Origin: Forficula auricularia
Lineage: Eukaryota; Arthropoda; Insecta; Dermaptera; Forficulidae
Assembly: GCA_024734495.1 (NCBI GenBank)
Contig: JALMQS010000816.1
Span: 4,347,190-4,411,189 of the forward strand
Reading direction: 5' to 3'
DNA: 64,000 nt
Part shown: in pieces, positions 54,022-64,000 of the stretch
Position numbering within the stretch: the first letter of the stretch is position 1
How the letters are laid out: each line of letters begins with the position of its first letter
Notes under the pieces: model-generated
Seen by the model: only the letters and a program-made list of their open reading frames with translations
Databases searched by the model: none
Told to the model about the DNA's origin: nothing
Program-made: the position numbers and the translations under genes

Positions 54022-54235
54022 TAGTATGTTTTTTATTGAAATATTAAATATTAAAATATTCAAGTTTTTAAATTTTTTCTTCTTGTACCAAGCTTCCTTT
54101 GAGCGTGGGTGGCTGTTATAGACTGATATATAGCTATTAGAGATTTCTAGAGTTTAGCCGTTGCTAGTCTAGCTCTCTACTCTACGTAAAGTAGTGGCAA
54201 TTTTTGTTTGAATAAATTAATTTTAAGAATCAAAC

Positions 54236-54409
54236 CTTAAAATGATCTTCTCTTATCTTGTTAGAAACTAAAGGAGCATTGGTGGTGATGGTGGTTGGCT
54301 TTGGTGTCGTAGTCGGAGGCGATCGTGCTACTGGTGGACGATTTGTAGTCGTTGAAGGAGGTGAATTTGAAACGGAATTCAGCAAACTGTCTTTTGGCTC
54401 ACTAGATAT
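54236..54409 (-). CDS. Host gene exon, 58 codons, Pro/Thr-rich
   Basis: Acceptor CGTTTAATTTTTAG, then ISSEPKDSLLNSVSNSPPST and TTTPKPTTITTNAPLVSN, ending KIREDHFK with donor AAG|GTTTGA. Phase 0 at both ends. The TTTPKPTT motif resembles the repeats in the 7.0-6.1 kb exon. Confidence 0.78.
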
Positions 54410-54473
54410 CTAAAAATTAAACGATGTCTAAGAGTTATATAATATATTGTATAGGCAAATTGTATTAGATTCA

Positions 54474-54757
54474 TATATTAATACATATTGTCGCCTTAGA
54501 GTGTAAACCTGCTAACTCCCAACAAGGAAATTTTATAGGGCAGAGAAAAAACAAACAAAATTTAATATTGTTGTTATGGAAAGAAACTATTTTTCGATTT
54601 TTTTTTTTCTACAACTTACTCGTAATTATAAGTAGGCTACCAGTTTTACTTGGACGATGCTGCATCTCTTTTTCTTTCGGACGGTATTAATATGTCATAT
54701 CAGATAAAAAATGGATTTAGCATGTTTACACTCAAAGGCGACGATATATTAATATAT
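54474..54757. mobile_element. MITE with about 38-bp inverted ends
   Basis: TATTAATACATATTGTCGCC / GGCGACGATATATTAATATA and adjoining TTAGAGTGTAAACCTGC / GCATGTTTACACTC. Non-coding. Confidence 0.6.
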
Positions 54758-54760
54758 TAC

Positions 54761-55451
54761 ACAGGGTGGGGCATAAAGTTCTACCACATTTTGAAGAGGT
54801 ATTAAAAAATGAAAAAATTTTAACTAGAAAAAAACTGAATATATTTTTGAAAAGAACATAGAATAATTTTTTTAAAATGTGTTTTAAACATTATCAGACA
54901 AAAAAAAGGGGGGGGGCAAAATGGAAATTCTAGCCCTTTTGACCAAACTCAACCAAATTTTGTATACATTTTCTGTAGACCTCAGAAAGCTAGAAATGCA
55001 AAAAGTAACCAACTTTTGTGACATAGTTTGGTCAAAAGGGCTAGAATTTTCATTTTTGACCCTCCCTCCCATTTTGTATGTTAGTTTTTGCATTTATAGC
55101 CTTTTTGGGGTCCACAGAATTTGTATATAAAATTTGGTTGAGTTTGGTCGAAAGGGATAGAATTTTCATTTTTGCCCCCCCCCCCCCCATTTTGAGTGGT
55201 TAGTTTTTCATTTCTAGCCTTTTTGGGGTTTACAGAATATGTATACAAAATTTGGCTGAGTTTGGTCAAAAGGGCTAGAATTTTCATTAATTACCCCCCC
55301 CCCTATTTTTTTGTCTGATAATGTTTAAACACATTTTAAAAAAAAATTATTTTATGTTCTTTTCAAAAATATATTCAGTTTTTTCTAGTTAAATTTTTTA
55401 ATTTTTTTTTACCTCTTCAAAATGTGTGAGATCTTTATGCCCCACCCTGTA
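54761..55451. mobile_element. Minisatellite element type B
   Basis: Inverted ends ACAGGGTGGGGCATAAAG / TTTATGCCCCACCCTGT with ACATTTTGAAGAGGTATT and its inverse. The centre (54900-55310) holds the same C-rich units as type A elements. Confidence 0.75.
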
Positions 55452-55553
55452 TTATTGACAGTTTTAAAAAATGTATTTAATTTTAATTAATTTAGAATTA
55501 AAATTTAATGAATTATAATAAAAAGATTTGCTATTTTAACATTGAATATTTAC

Positions 55554-55730
55554 TTCAATTTCTCCAGATTCTCGTAATTTTTGAATAAATTCTTTGGGGT
55601 AATTTAGATCCTCAATGCTCTCTTCAATCGCGGCATTATTTACTTTTTCCTTTAGCGATTCTCTAATATTTTTCTTTGAAGAAGATTCAGATCTGCCTCG
55701 TACTATTGGTTTATATGAACTTCTTTGAAC
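55554..55730 (-). CDS. Host gene exon, 59 codons, charged
   Basis: Acceptor ATAATTTTTAG, then VQRSSYKPIVRGRSESSSKK, EKVNNAAIEESIEDLNYPKE, FIQKLRESGEIE, donor GAA|GTAAAT. Phase 0 at both ends. The second half looks like a short helical segment (NYPKEFIQKLRESGEI), less low-complexity than other exons. Confidence 0.75.
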
Positions 55731-55828
55731 CTAAAAATTATTTATTTTTAAAGCTAGTGATTTTATTTAAAATTATATATTATTATAATAACACAGGTCT
55801 GCGATGAAAGTGTTGTTTGGATAATTTT

Positions 55829-56402
55829 TAACCGACTTCAAAAAAGGAGGAGGTTCTCTATTCGACTGATTTTTTTTTTTTTGTGCCTATGTTACCTCAT
55901 ATCTCCGCCAATTGTCAACCGATTTTGAAAATTTTTTTTGCATTGGGTCCAGTCTAGCTTCCGATTGGTCCAATTTTTTTTCGTTTTTTTTTTCATAGGT
56001 TTTAGACATTTTTTATTAGGTTTGTTTAGACCTAACCTCTTTGTTTATGAACCGATTTCGATGGTTCTTTTTTATCTGAAAGGGGGTGTCTTAGGGATAG
56101 TGTCATATTAATTTGGTCAAGTTCTGATGATATGATCACTATTAATAACATCACTAAAAAGAGAAAAATAAAAATAATTTTTAAGAAAAAATTAAAAAAC
56201 CGACTTCAAAAATTAAATGCAACAAATAAAATACACTAAAAGGTATAAAATAATTATTATCTTATTTAGTTACAACTAAACGACGAAATATTAACACGAA
56301 ATTACTTTTTGAAGTTGATGCCAAACATATACCTTTTATGAATCGCACTCGACGGATCTTACTTAGTACGTTTGGCGGGTACGCTCGCTTATAGGTATAG
56401 TT
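55829..56402. mobile_element. Element family E, truncated
   Basis: ACCGACTTCAAAAAAGGAGG, TGTTACCTCATATCTCCGCC, TTTTTGAAGTTGATGCCAAA and TTATAGGTATAGTT as in the 11-kb and 19-20-kb copies. Cut off near 56402 by a hAT remnant. Confidence 0.65.
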
Positions 56403-56546
56403 AGACTCTAAATTTAGTATTTTTTTCTTTACATGACAAATTTTTGAGGGGTGATACTACTAGCTACTATTTTATCTTTTATTGACATCTAGGCGCGGGA
56501 ACTCCAAACCTCCCTTTGTGGAACCACGGGGTTGAGAATCACTGCG
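56403..56546. mobile_element. hAT right-end remnant
   Basis: CTAGGCGCGGGAACTCCAAA and GGGTTGAGAATCACTG match the right end of the element at 1615-2738. Confidence 0.55.
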
Positions 56547-57009
56547 CTAGAGCCATTAATCGGGAATTTTAGCTAATATTAAGGGGGACAAATTAGAGCC
56601 AGATAATACATATAATCACCCCTCTCGGTACGCTTCTGGAATTGTCAATATCACCCCCGTCCCCTTTATTTATGATAATAAATTATGTTATTACGAGAGG
56701 GCGGGGGGTGATCTTGACAATCTTGACAAGTTGGGGGCATGAAGTTTTTTAAAAGTAATCTCTTATTCACCAACTATTAGAAAAGTGTATTTTTAGCACT
56801 CAGAGTGCAGTATTTTTATACCATTAGCAATTATTGGTAAAAAGTCGGGAAATTAAAAAAAATATAAATAAGACTCTGATTACTTTGAAACTAATGATTT
56901 TTGACCCCGGTTTCATAGAGTGAAATTTATTGAAAATTATAATAGCTATAGTATTACCACTTTCAAGATTTCTATCGAAATACTAATAACCCTGTACAGT
57001 CTCGATTGA

Positions 57010-57105
57010 GTTAGAGTTTTTTTCGCATCCAAGAAAGCAGTGATTGATATCTTCTTCGGTGGTATCATCGCAATCACAACAGGGATTCTCTCTTAAATCT
57101 AAAAT
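57010..57105 (-). pseudogene. Possible non-LTR retrotransposon C-terminal zinc knuckle
   Basis: Minus strand reads DLRENPCCDCDDTTEEDINH then CFLGCEKNS. The C-x-C-(8 or 9)-H-x(4)-C spacing and FLGC resemble the C-terminal CCHC region of I/jockey-type RT proteins. Very short, so tentative. Confidence 0.35.
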
Positions 57106-57315
57106 AATTTTACTTTACAAAAGTCAATCATTCAACCAGTATTTAAGTGGAATATGGGGCTCAAAAAATGGTAATGTGATAGAATAATTAATTTAGATAC
57201 CAATTCATATTGTATTTGGGATAGATATCAGAATATTACTCAATAATACCAACAACAATTTTTCAAAAATTCATTTCGCAGACCTGTTTAATCGGAGATA
57301 AATATTAAAGTAAAT

Positions 57316-58294
57316 ACAGGGTGGGGCATAAAGATCTCCCACATTTTGAAGAGGTATAAAAGAAAAATTTAACTCGAAAAAAACTGAATATATTTTTGAA
57401 AAGAACATAAAATATTTTTATTTTTTAATGTGTTTTAAACATTATATCAGACGAAAAAAGGGGGGGGGGGTCAAAAATGAAAATTCTAGCCCTTTCGACC
57501 AAACTCAACCAAATTTTTCAACCATATTCTGGGGACCCCTAGAAGACTAGAAATGGAAAAACCGAGGGGTGATCCGCGATTGGAAGTAGGTGTACACCTC
57601 TTTGGAAGTATTTTGAAATATTTGGAAGTACTTGGAAACATTTCGAAGTACTTGGAAATGTTTGAAAGCACTTGGGAATATTTGGAAGTACTTGGCAATA
57701 TTTGGAAGTACTTGGAATTACTTGGAAATGTTTGGAAGTACAAGTGGAAGTAGGTGTAGAGCATATTAAGTCGCGGTTCACCCTCGAGAAAAACTAACCA
57801 CCCAAAATTGGGGGAGGGTAAAAAACTAATATTCTAGCCCTTTCGGCCAAAGTCAACCAAATTTTGTATACATATTCTGTGGACACCCAGAAGGATAGAA
57901 ATGCAAAAACTAACCACCCAAAATGAGGAGTGGGGGGTGGGTCAAAAATGAATATTCTAGCCCTTTCCTCCTAACTGAACCAAATTTCGTATTGGTCGAA
58001 AGGGCTAGAATTTTCATTTTTTGACCCCCACCCCTTTTTGGGTGGTTAGTTTTTGAATTTCTCGCCTTCTGGAGGTCCACAGAATATGTATATAAAATTT
58101 GGTTGAGTTTGGTCCAAAGTGCTAGAATTTTAATTTTTGACCCCCTTTTTTTTGATATAAGATTTAAAACACATTTAAACAAAAATTATTTTATGTTTTT
58201 TTCAAAAATATATTCAGTTTTTTTCTAGTTAAATTTTTTAATTTTCTTATACTCTTCAAAATGTGGGAGATCTTTATGCTCCCCCCCCCCTGTA
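57316..58294. mobile_element. Minisatellite element type B with nested MITE
   Basis: Same termini as 54761-55451 (ACAGGGTGGGGCATAAAG at the left, ATCTTTATGCTCC..CTGTA at the right), C-rich units at 57460-58150, interrupted at 57562-57786. Confidence 0.75.
57562..57786. mobile_element. Palindromic MITE with internal short-unit minisatellite
   Basis: Ends CCGAGGGGTGATCCGCG / CGCGGTTCACCCTCG. The centre is about a dozen copies of an 11-12 bp unit, TTGGAAGTACT/TTGGAAATATT. Relative of 50946-51113. Confidence 0.7.
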
Positions 58295-58335
58295 TATTAA
58301 AATAAATAAATAAAAATATTCATGATCTTTCTTAC

Positions 58336-60309
58336 ATTTTCTTCTTTAGAATCCAAACTTTTGGCCACTTGATTGTTCTGAAATTTTCGAGTTGTTTTTC
58401 CCACTGATACAGAAGATATAGTTGTAGGTGTCTCATTTTTACTCTTTGGAGTTCTATTTCTTGAATTGGATCTTGGTTTAGAAGTAAGTATTTGTTCTGA
58501 ATTAATTAGTTCAACATCACTATTACGTCTATTAGCTCTATTTTCATTTTTGGTATTTTCGTCACTATTAATATTTCTTCTATCATTTCTCAATCTTCCG
58601 CGACCTTCTTTAATTGCATTATTTTGGATTTCTTTAATTGGTCTTGCCAAATTTTTTCTTCTTCGATTTTCATTTCTTCTACTGATAATCTCATTATTAA
58701 CCGTTTTAGGTGGGTTAGAATTTCTCTCCACATCCCTATTTCGCTCTCGTTTTCCATCATTTCTTCTATTAATCTCATTATTGGCCCGGCGGGATGTTGA
58801 AGTCGTAAAATCACTTTCTTTATTTAATACTTGTCTTAAAGAAATGGTTGATGGGGATGCTTCATGATCTTCTAATAATATATCAGGAAATGACTCCAGA
58901 GCTGATACTCTTCTAGATCTCAAAGTAGATTGGTCTATAGAAAAACTTTCTTCATAAACGGGACTAGAAGGGCCGCGACGTCTACCATTTCCTGTCCGAC
59001 TTCGTGAAGATTTTTTAGGTACGGTATTTTCTTTTGTATTAGAAATTTCCTCTTTTAGACTTTCTGTTGATACTGATGGCTTTGGTATTGGATTTTCTGA
59101 TATTTCTTGGTTCTCGTTTAGCTTAGGAGGCAACTCTTCGCCTGTTATATCTTCCTTTTTATTTTCTTCTAATCCAATCGGAGTATTTTGTAATACATCA
59201 CTACTTTCCAATTTTTCATTTTTTTTATTTTGTTCATCATTTTGAATAATTAATGAATTTTTAGCTTTTATTTCTTCTTCATTGGATGGTAAGTTTCCTC
59301 GTGCCACAGCCTGTTTAGTAGAAGTTTCTATAATTTTGTCTTCTTCCACTATTTTTCTTGGCCTTATTTCTTCATTTCTTTTTGATAAATTATCTTCTAA
59401 TGGTATTTTTCGACTTTCCACTCGAAGTCTTCTTCTTGAATGATTTGTTTCCTCAACATTTTTTCTTCTAGCATGCGGATCTGAACTTTTTGCTTGATTC
59501 GTTCTTTCAACATTTTTTCTTCTAGAAGGAGGATCCTGACTTTTTGCTTGATTCGCTTCCTCAACATTTTTTCTTCTAGTAGGCGGATCCTGACTTTTTG
59601 CTTGATTTGTTTCCTCAACATTTTTCCTTCTAGTAGGCGGATCTGGACTCTTTGTTGGATTTGTTTCCTCAACATTTTTCCTTCTAGTAGGCGGATCTGG
59701 ACTCTTTGTTGGATTTGTTTCCTCAACATTTTTTCTTCTAATAGGCGGATCTGGACTTCTTGATTGATTTGTTTCTTCAATTTCCTTTCTTCTTGTGGCT
59801 ACCTCTGGATTTCTACGCCTTGAGGGTCTCTCTTCGATTTGCTTTTCTGAATTCGACCGCCTTCGTGAGGTTCTTGTTGATTCTTCATTTTGTCCTCTAC
59901 TGTTCTCATTTACATTCCTTAATTCTGTTTTTACAGATTTATCTTCATTACTTCTAGAAGATTCTCTCGCTCGATTTCTAGGTAATTCAATAACTGTCGA
60001 AGAACGACCTCGGCTTTGAGTTTGTGAACTTTCACTATTTAAACTTTGACGTCTACTAGTTCGTGGAGATGATGTAGTTGTTTGCAAAGTTCTTCTATTG
60101 TTATCTCGAGATCGAGGTGCAGGCGAATCTAATTGTTGTTCTATTGTAGTCCTTTGATTTATTGATGCAGCACCTTCACGATCACTAGCTGAGCGTGATT
60201 TTGATCTTTGGGGAGGAGATGTTACTGTATCAACATCTATAATAGTTTCATCTACAGATGAATAACGTCTTTGGCCTCGGGATATTCTTGATGACCCCTC
60301 GTTAGAAAC
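58336..60309 (-). CDS. Host gene largest exon, 658 codons, Arg/Ser/Glu/Asn-rich
   Basis: Acceptor TTTGTTTGTTTGTCATAG, then VSNEGSSRISRGQRRYSSVD; donor AAT|GTAAGA after KSLDSKEEN; phase 0 at both ends, so it is internal and the true N-terminus lies beyond the window. Highly charged and disordered, with many RR, RS and SR pairs (SRTGNGRRRGP, NRRNDGKRERNRDVERN). Seven tandem copies of an 18-residue unit, RRKNVEETNxxKSxDPPT, are encoded at 59430-59800 by a 54-bp repeat. No folded domain or signal peptide. Basic composition here, mucin-like downstream. Confidence 0.88.
59430..59800 (-). repeat. In-frame 54-bp coding minisatellite (seven units)
   Basis: Units RRKEIEETNQSRSPDPPI, RRKNVEETNPTKSPDPPT (twice), RRKNVEETNQAKSQDPPT, RRKNVEEANQAKSQDPPS, RRKNVERTNQAKSSDPHA and a last partial RRKNVEETNHSRR. 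The two identical units at 59620-59730 suggest recent slippage or unequal exchange. Confidence 0.9.
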
Positions 60310-60409
60310 CTATGACAAACAAACAAACATTTATTATAAAATGTAATTATTTTGATATCCAAGAATAAATAACTCTTGAACATTTTTGAGTTGGTTTAAA
60401 AGTTAGTTA

Positions 60410-60862
60410 CAGTGGGTGGCCAAATTATTATACTGAAATGATTTTTAAGTAAATTTATTTTATTCAAACTTTTCAAAAAATCTAGTAGTAATCTAGTCTA
60501 ATAAACCTTTTAGACTGGCGTAGCAGCTTGCCAGGACTCAACAAATTTGCAAAGATAAAATAATTACTAACAAAAGCACATGATAGGAAATATTATTAAA
60601 GCATGGCACAATACTCCTCCACTTCAAGAAATAATCAAAAAATGCATTGCCAGCATACAAAATGTGGTTGTTCGAAAAGGACGATTCACTAAATATTGAA
60701 TTTTGAATTGTATTTGTATTATTGAATTTGTATTGTCCTAAGCTAATAAACCTATAAAGGTAACCAATTGAAACGATATTATGAGTTTAATAGTAAGCTA
60801 AATCCTTGAAAACGTATGAATGATTTAATTTTTCAAATGATTATAATAATTTGACCACCATA
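60410..60862 (+). mobile_element. Tc1-like element, deletion derivative
   Basis: Ends CAGTGGGTGGCCAAATTATT / AATAATTTGACCACC, TA at the left. Only the transposase C-terminus remains. Lies upstream of the 60309-58336 exon. Confidence 0.75.
60592..60699 (+). pseudogene. Tc1 transposase C-terminal fragment
   Basis: Reads IIKAWHNTPPLQEIIKKCIA then SIQNVVVRKGRFTKY and TGA. The W..TP...L..L..S...R...V...KG..TKY ending is the usual Tc1-family C-terminus. Confidence 0.75.
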
Positions 60863-60891
60863 GGTTCATCAAAACAAAACTCAAAACAAAA

Positions 60892-61906
60892 ATAAGCTGA
60901 CGTGTTCTGATGTGGCCATTCACTTGACTTTACCATGCAACCTGGCCTATCACTTATATTTAATATTTAATAAAATTATTTATAATCATGTAAGGGGGGG
61001 GTTAGTTTTTTCATTTTTAGATTACAGTGTGCCCACTGATTATGTATACAAAATTTGGTTGAGTTTGGTACAAGAGCCTATATTTTCATTTTTTGACCTT
61101 ACACCCCCTCCCCCCACCAGTTTTGGATGGTTAGTTTTTGAATTTTTAGAATTCTGGGGTCTCACTGATTATGTATACAAAATTTGGTTGAGTTTGGTAC
61201 AAGAGCCTATATTTTCATTTTTTGACCTCCTCCCCCCTTCCCCACCAGTTTTGGGTGGTTAGTTTTTGCATTTTTAGACTTCTGGGGTCTCATTGATTAT
61301 GTATACAAAATTTTGGTGGAGTTTGGAACAAGAGCCTATATTTTCAATTTTTGACCCTCTCCCCCTCTTCCCCACCAGTTTTGGATAGTTAGTTTTTGCA
61401 TTTTTAGACTTCTGGGGTCTCACTGATTATGTATACAAAATTTGGTTGAGTTTGCTCAAATAGCCTAGATTTTTAATTTTAACCCCCCCTCCATCAAGGA
61501 GGATGGAGGAGGGGAGGGTTAAAAATTAAAATTAAAAAAATTAATTTTGGGTCGATATGCACCAAAATCTAATCAGCTCTTAATCTCAATGAACCAAAAC
61601 TATTGATACGTGTGAAATTTGGTTTCAATATTCACACTAGTTTTTGAGCTAGTTCGTCCACAAAAATTTGGTAACGTACAGACTAACAGACATTTTGATA
61701 AAACAATTGTTATATCGAAAAATATAATTTTTTTGATGTTCACTTATTAGAGATTTTTTGTAGAGCGAAATGCCATGGTTTCGCTCAATTTTTTTAATCA
61801 AAATAATTTCAGCCGTTTTTGAGATATTTTGAAAAAAAGAAGGAAAAAAACCCACTTTTTTCATGCACGATTACAATACTTGACCATACCCTGTATGGTA
61901 AAGTAA
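60892..61906 (-). mobile_element. Minisatellite element type A, complete
   Basis: Ends AAGCTGACGTGTTCTGATGT / GACCATACCCTGTATGGTAA, four C-rich units (60990-61490) and the conserved ACTAGTTTTTGAGCTAG block. It serves as the uninterrupted reference for the copies at 43.9 and 45.4 kb. Confidence 0.75.
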
Positions 61907-62527
61907 TTATATAGAAATAAAAGTTTTTTTAATAACTGTCTCTTTTTCTTTTTATAATTTGTAGGTATTTGTTTTTTCTTTGACGATTAAAAATTGATCA
62001 CATTATAAGTGAAATTGAATTAATAATAATTTACTTTCTAATAGAATGCATTCACCGATAGACATAGGTTAGAAACTTTTTCAAGTTGGTTTCATTATTC
62101 TATATTATATAGTTAAATTAACAAGACTATCTTTTATATGAAACATTGTCATCATGATTACCAACGTTTCAACTTCTCTTAATTGTTATTAATTTAATTT
62201 ATATATACACCCAGTATAATTTATTTTTAAATAAAATTTAAATAATAGATTATAGTAAATTGAAGGAATCAACTGGAAAAATGAACGGATCATCTCCATA
62301 GCAAAAATTTATTTACGGTACTGCCTTTTAATACGATCTTTTCGCTAATTTAGTATTCCAGCAGAAATATTGAATGATCAAATGAATTCTCTGAAAAGGC
62401 ATTTGAGACAATGATGATGGGGCCCATAACCTCGCCAAAATTATTTAGATAAGACTATATGAAAAAGTAAATTCATTAATATCCATGGACGGCGGAACCG
62501 TGGGGTCAGGGCGGTCTGCGGACCTAA
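61907..62527. other. No supported feature
   Basis: AT-rich sequence without splice-flanked open frames. A GC-richer patch at 62485-62523 (ATGGACGGCGGAACCGTGGG) is probably a transposon edge. Confidence 0.4.
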
Positions 62528-63999
62528 TCTATATAATAAAAATGAATTTCTGTTTCTTTGTAAGCGCAGATCGCTCAAATGCCTAGACCGATTTGACTAT
62601 TTTTTTTTTTTAATGTTTTGAATAGTCCAATTCAGGTTAATACGTAAAAAAAATTGGAAAAGTTGCCCGGACAATTGGAAAAATCATGAAAAACTAAAAA
62701 AAATAAGGTCAGCCAACATAGCTTGCCAGACAATAAAAGAACTAAACGAGCAAAAAAAAAACAAGTGTTGGCGGCCCTGTTTTTGAGTGTCATTCATTCT
62801 CAAAAGTTCTAACCACATTATCGTTGAAGAAGAATTTAATAATGCAACAAAGATTTAAAAAACTATCTATTTTTTTTAAAGTACATTTAAAAACAAAAAT
62901 TAAAAAATAAACTGCAACGGATCGTTGCTAAACTTTATTCAAATTCATTTGAAATATTAATATGTTTATTTCTTTATTATAAATCAGATATCACTTGCAA
63001 TTTGCAGTTCATGTTGACTTTAATTCAAAAATAATGATCGATTCTCATTTAACAGTCGAGGAATAACCATTCTACATTCGATTTTTGACATTTCGGTTTT
63101 TATTGGTAGCCATTGTTGAAGACATGGAAGAATCGACTTAAAATCAAAAATAGTAATCGATTCTCATTTAACAGTCGAGGAATGACCATTCTACATTCGA
63201 TTTTTGACATTTCGGTTTTTATTGGTAGCCATTGTTGGAGACATGGAAGAATCGACTTAAAATCAAAAATAGTAATCGATTCTCATTTAACAGTCGAGGA
63301 ATAACCATTCTACATTCGATTTTTGACATTTCGGTTTTTATTGGTAGCCATTGTTGAAGACATGGAAGAATCGACTTAAAATCAAAAATAGTAATCGATT
63401 CTCATTTAACAGTCGAGGAATAACCATTCTACATTCGATTTTTGACATTTCGGTTTTTATTGGTAGCCATTGTTGAAGACATGGAAGAATCGACTTAAAA
63501 TCAAAAATAGTAATCGATTCTCATCTAATACTTGAGGAATAACCTTATTGCATTCCATTTTTGATGATTTGACTATTAATGGCAAGCTCTACTGAAAACG
63601 TGGAAGAATCGACTTAAAATCAATAAGACTAAATTCTTTTATGATAAACAACTCAAGCTTGAGAATAAGATATTTTTTATAAATAGATTGTATATACTTA
63701 TAGTGTGTCTAGAAAAATGAATAATAATTGTAATTTTCAAGTCTTCTTATCTATAATAATACCTACATATAATATAACTTTTTTTTTATTTTCCCCTTAA
63801 TGATAACAAGTGGATTTTTAATACATTTTAAATATTTGTTTCATCTTATTTGTTATGAGTGTATATTGCAGTTAAATAGAATCTCAAATTATATCTATTT
63901 AAGACTTTATAATAAAACAATTATATTTATTCTCTCTAACTAATAAAACATTAATAAAGCAGCCACGTGGGGGTGCAGGGGGCGAAGCCCCCTGGCTAG
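62528..63999 (+). mobile_element. Non-autonomous Helitron
   Basis: Starts TCTATATAATAAAAATGAAT after an A, and ends with the hairpin GGGGGC-GAA-GCCCCC followed by TGG-CTAG (63996-63999). The internal part has a 119-bp tandem array and no Rep/helicase gene. The base after CTAG is C and not the usual T. Confidence 0.8.
63030..63540 (+). repeat. 119-bp tandem repeat, about four copies
   Basis: ATTCTCATTTAACAGTCGAG starts at 63041, 63160, 63279 and 63398, with a diverged copy at 63517; the period is exactly 119. Units include ATTCGATTTTTGACATTTCG and TTGGTAGCCATTGTTG. The middle copies are nearly identical. Confidence 0.92.
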
Positions 64000-64000
64000 C

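Noticed and set aside
58466..58867. 133-residue frame rich in Leu/Phe on the plus strand
   Set aside because: Shadow of the Arg/Glu-rich exon on the minus strand.

Overview
The window looks like an AT-rich arthropod, probably insect, nuclear genome. The signs are spliceosomal exons (GT..AG), mariner/Tc1, hAT, pogo, PIF/Harbinger and Helitron DNA elements, R1-like and jockey-like reverse transcriptase remnants, a tRNA-derived SINE and no prokaryotic gene organisation. The species cannot be read from the sequence.

Host gene. One very large gene on the minus strand crosses the whole window, entering near 60.3 kb and leaving past 1.0 kb. I can place twelve coding exons (60309-58336, 55730-55554, 54409-54236, 47956-47657, 39213-38968, 16808-15984, 12974-12900, 7688-7623, 7073-6090, 3873-2770, 1423-1331, 1256-1020). 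Every one begins after an AG, ends before a GT and is phase 0 at both ends, giving about 2,085 codons without start or stop. The product is Ser/Thr/Pro-rich and disordered, with an 18-residue repeat in the first visible exon and a 15-residue PTT/PP repeat in the 7.0-6.1 kb exon. I do not recognise the family.

Introns. The rest is transposable elements, often nested three deep. Left to right: an R1-like RT remnant; a hAT with nested palindromes (1.6-2.7 kb); a deleted mariner (4.8-5.7 kb); pogo and hAT MITEs (8-9 kb); palindromes (11-15 kb); a triple nest (17.7-20.5 kb); a triple hAT/palindrome nest (20.8-22.4 kb); a PIF fragment (22.9-23.9 kb); minisatellite elements (24.7-26 kb); tRNA-like palindromes (29-30.5 and 49.6-50.4 kb); a Tc1 element with an intron (35.6-37.5 kb); a 113-bp satellite array inside a palindromic element (40-43.4 kb); Helitron-like elements (34, 46, 51.5 and 62.5-64 kb); a jockey-like RT remnant (48.5-49.4 kb); and an LTR-like block inside a pogo-like element (53 kb).

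Most interesting pattern. At least eight palindromic insertions from several sequence families carry the same RNA-like core: CUGANGA, a hairpin, GAAA, a short self-complementary stretch (ACGU, ACUAUAGU or (AU)n), then a strand that pairs back to the bases just before CUGANGA. This is the layout of hammerhead ribozymes with a reduced stem III, a type known from Penelope-like retroelements and reported to act as dimers. Stem sequences differ between families while pairing is kept. Several of the insertions have 9-14 bp target duplications and one-sided tails shared across families. No Penelope reverse transcriptase is present, so these look like non-autonomous ribozyme-bearing retro-inserts. One has been expanded into about 28 tandem copies and another is split by a SINE.
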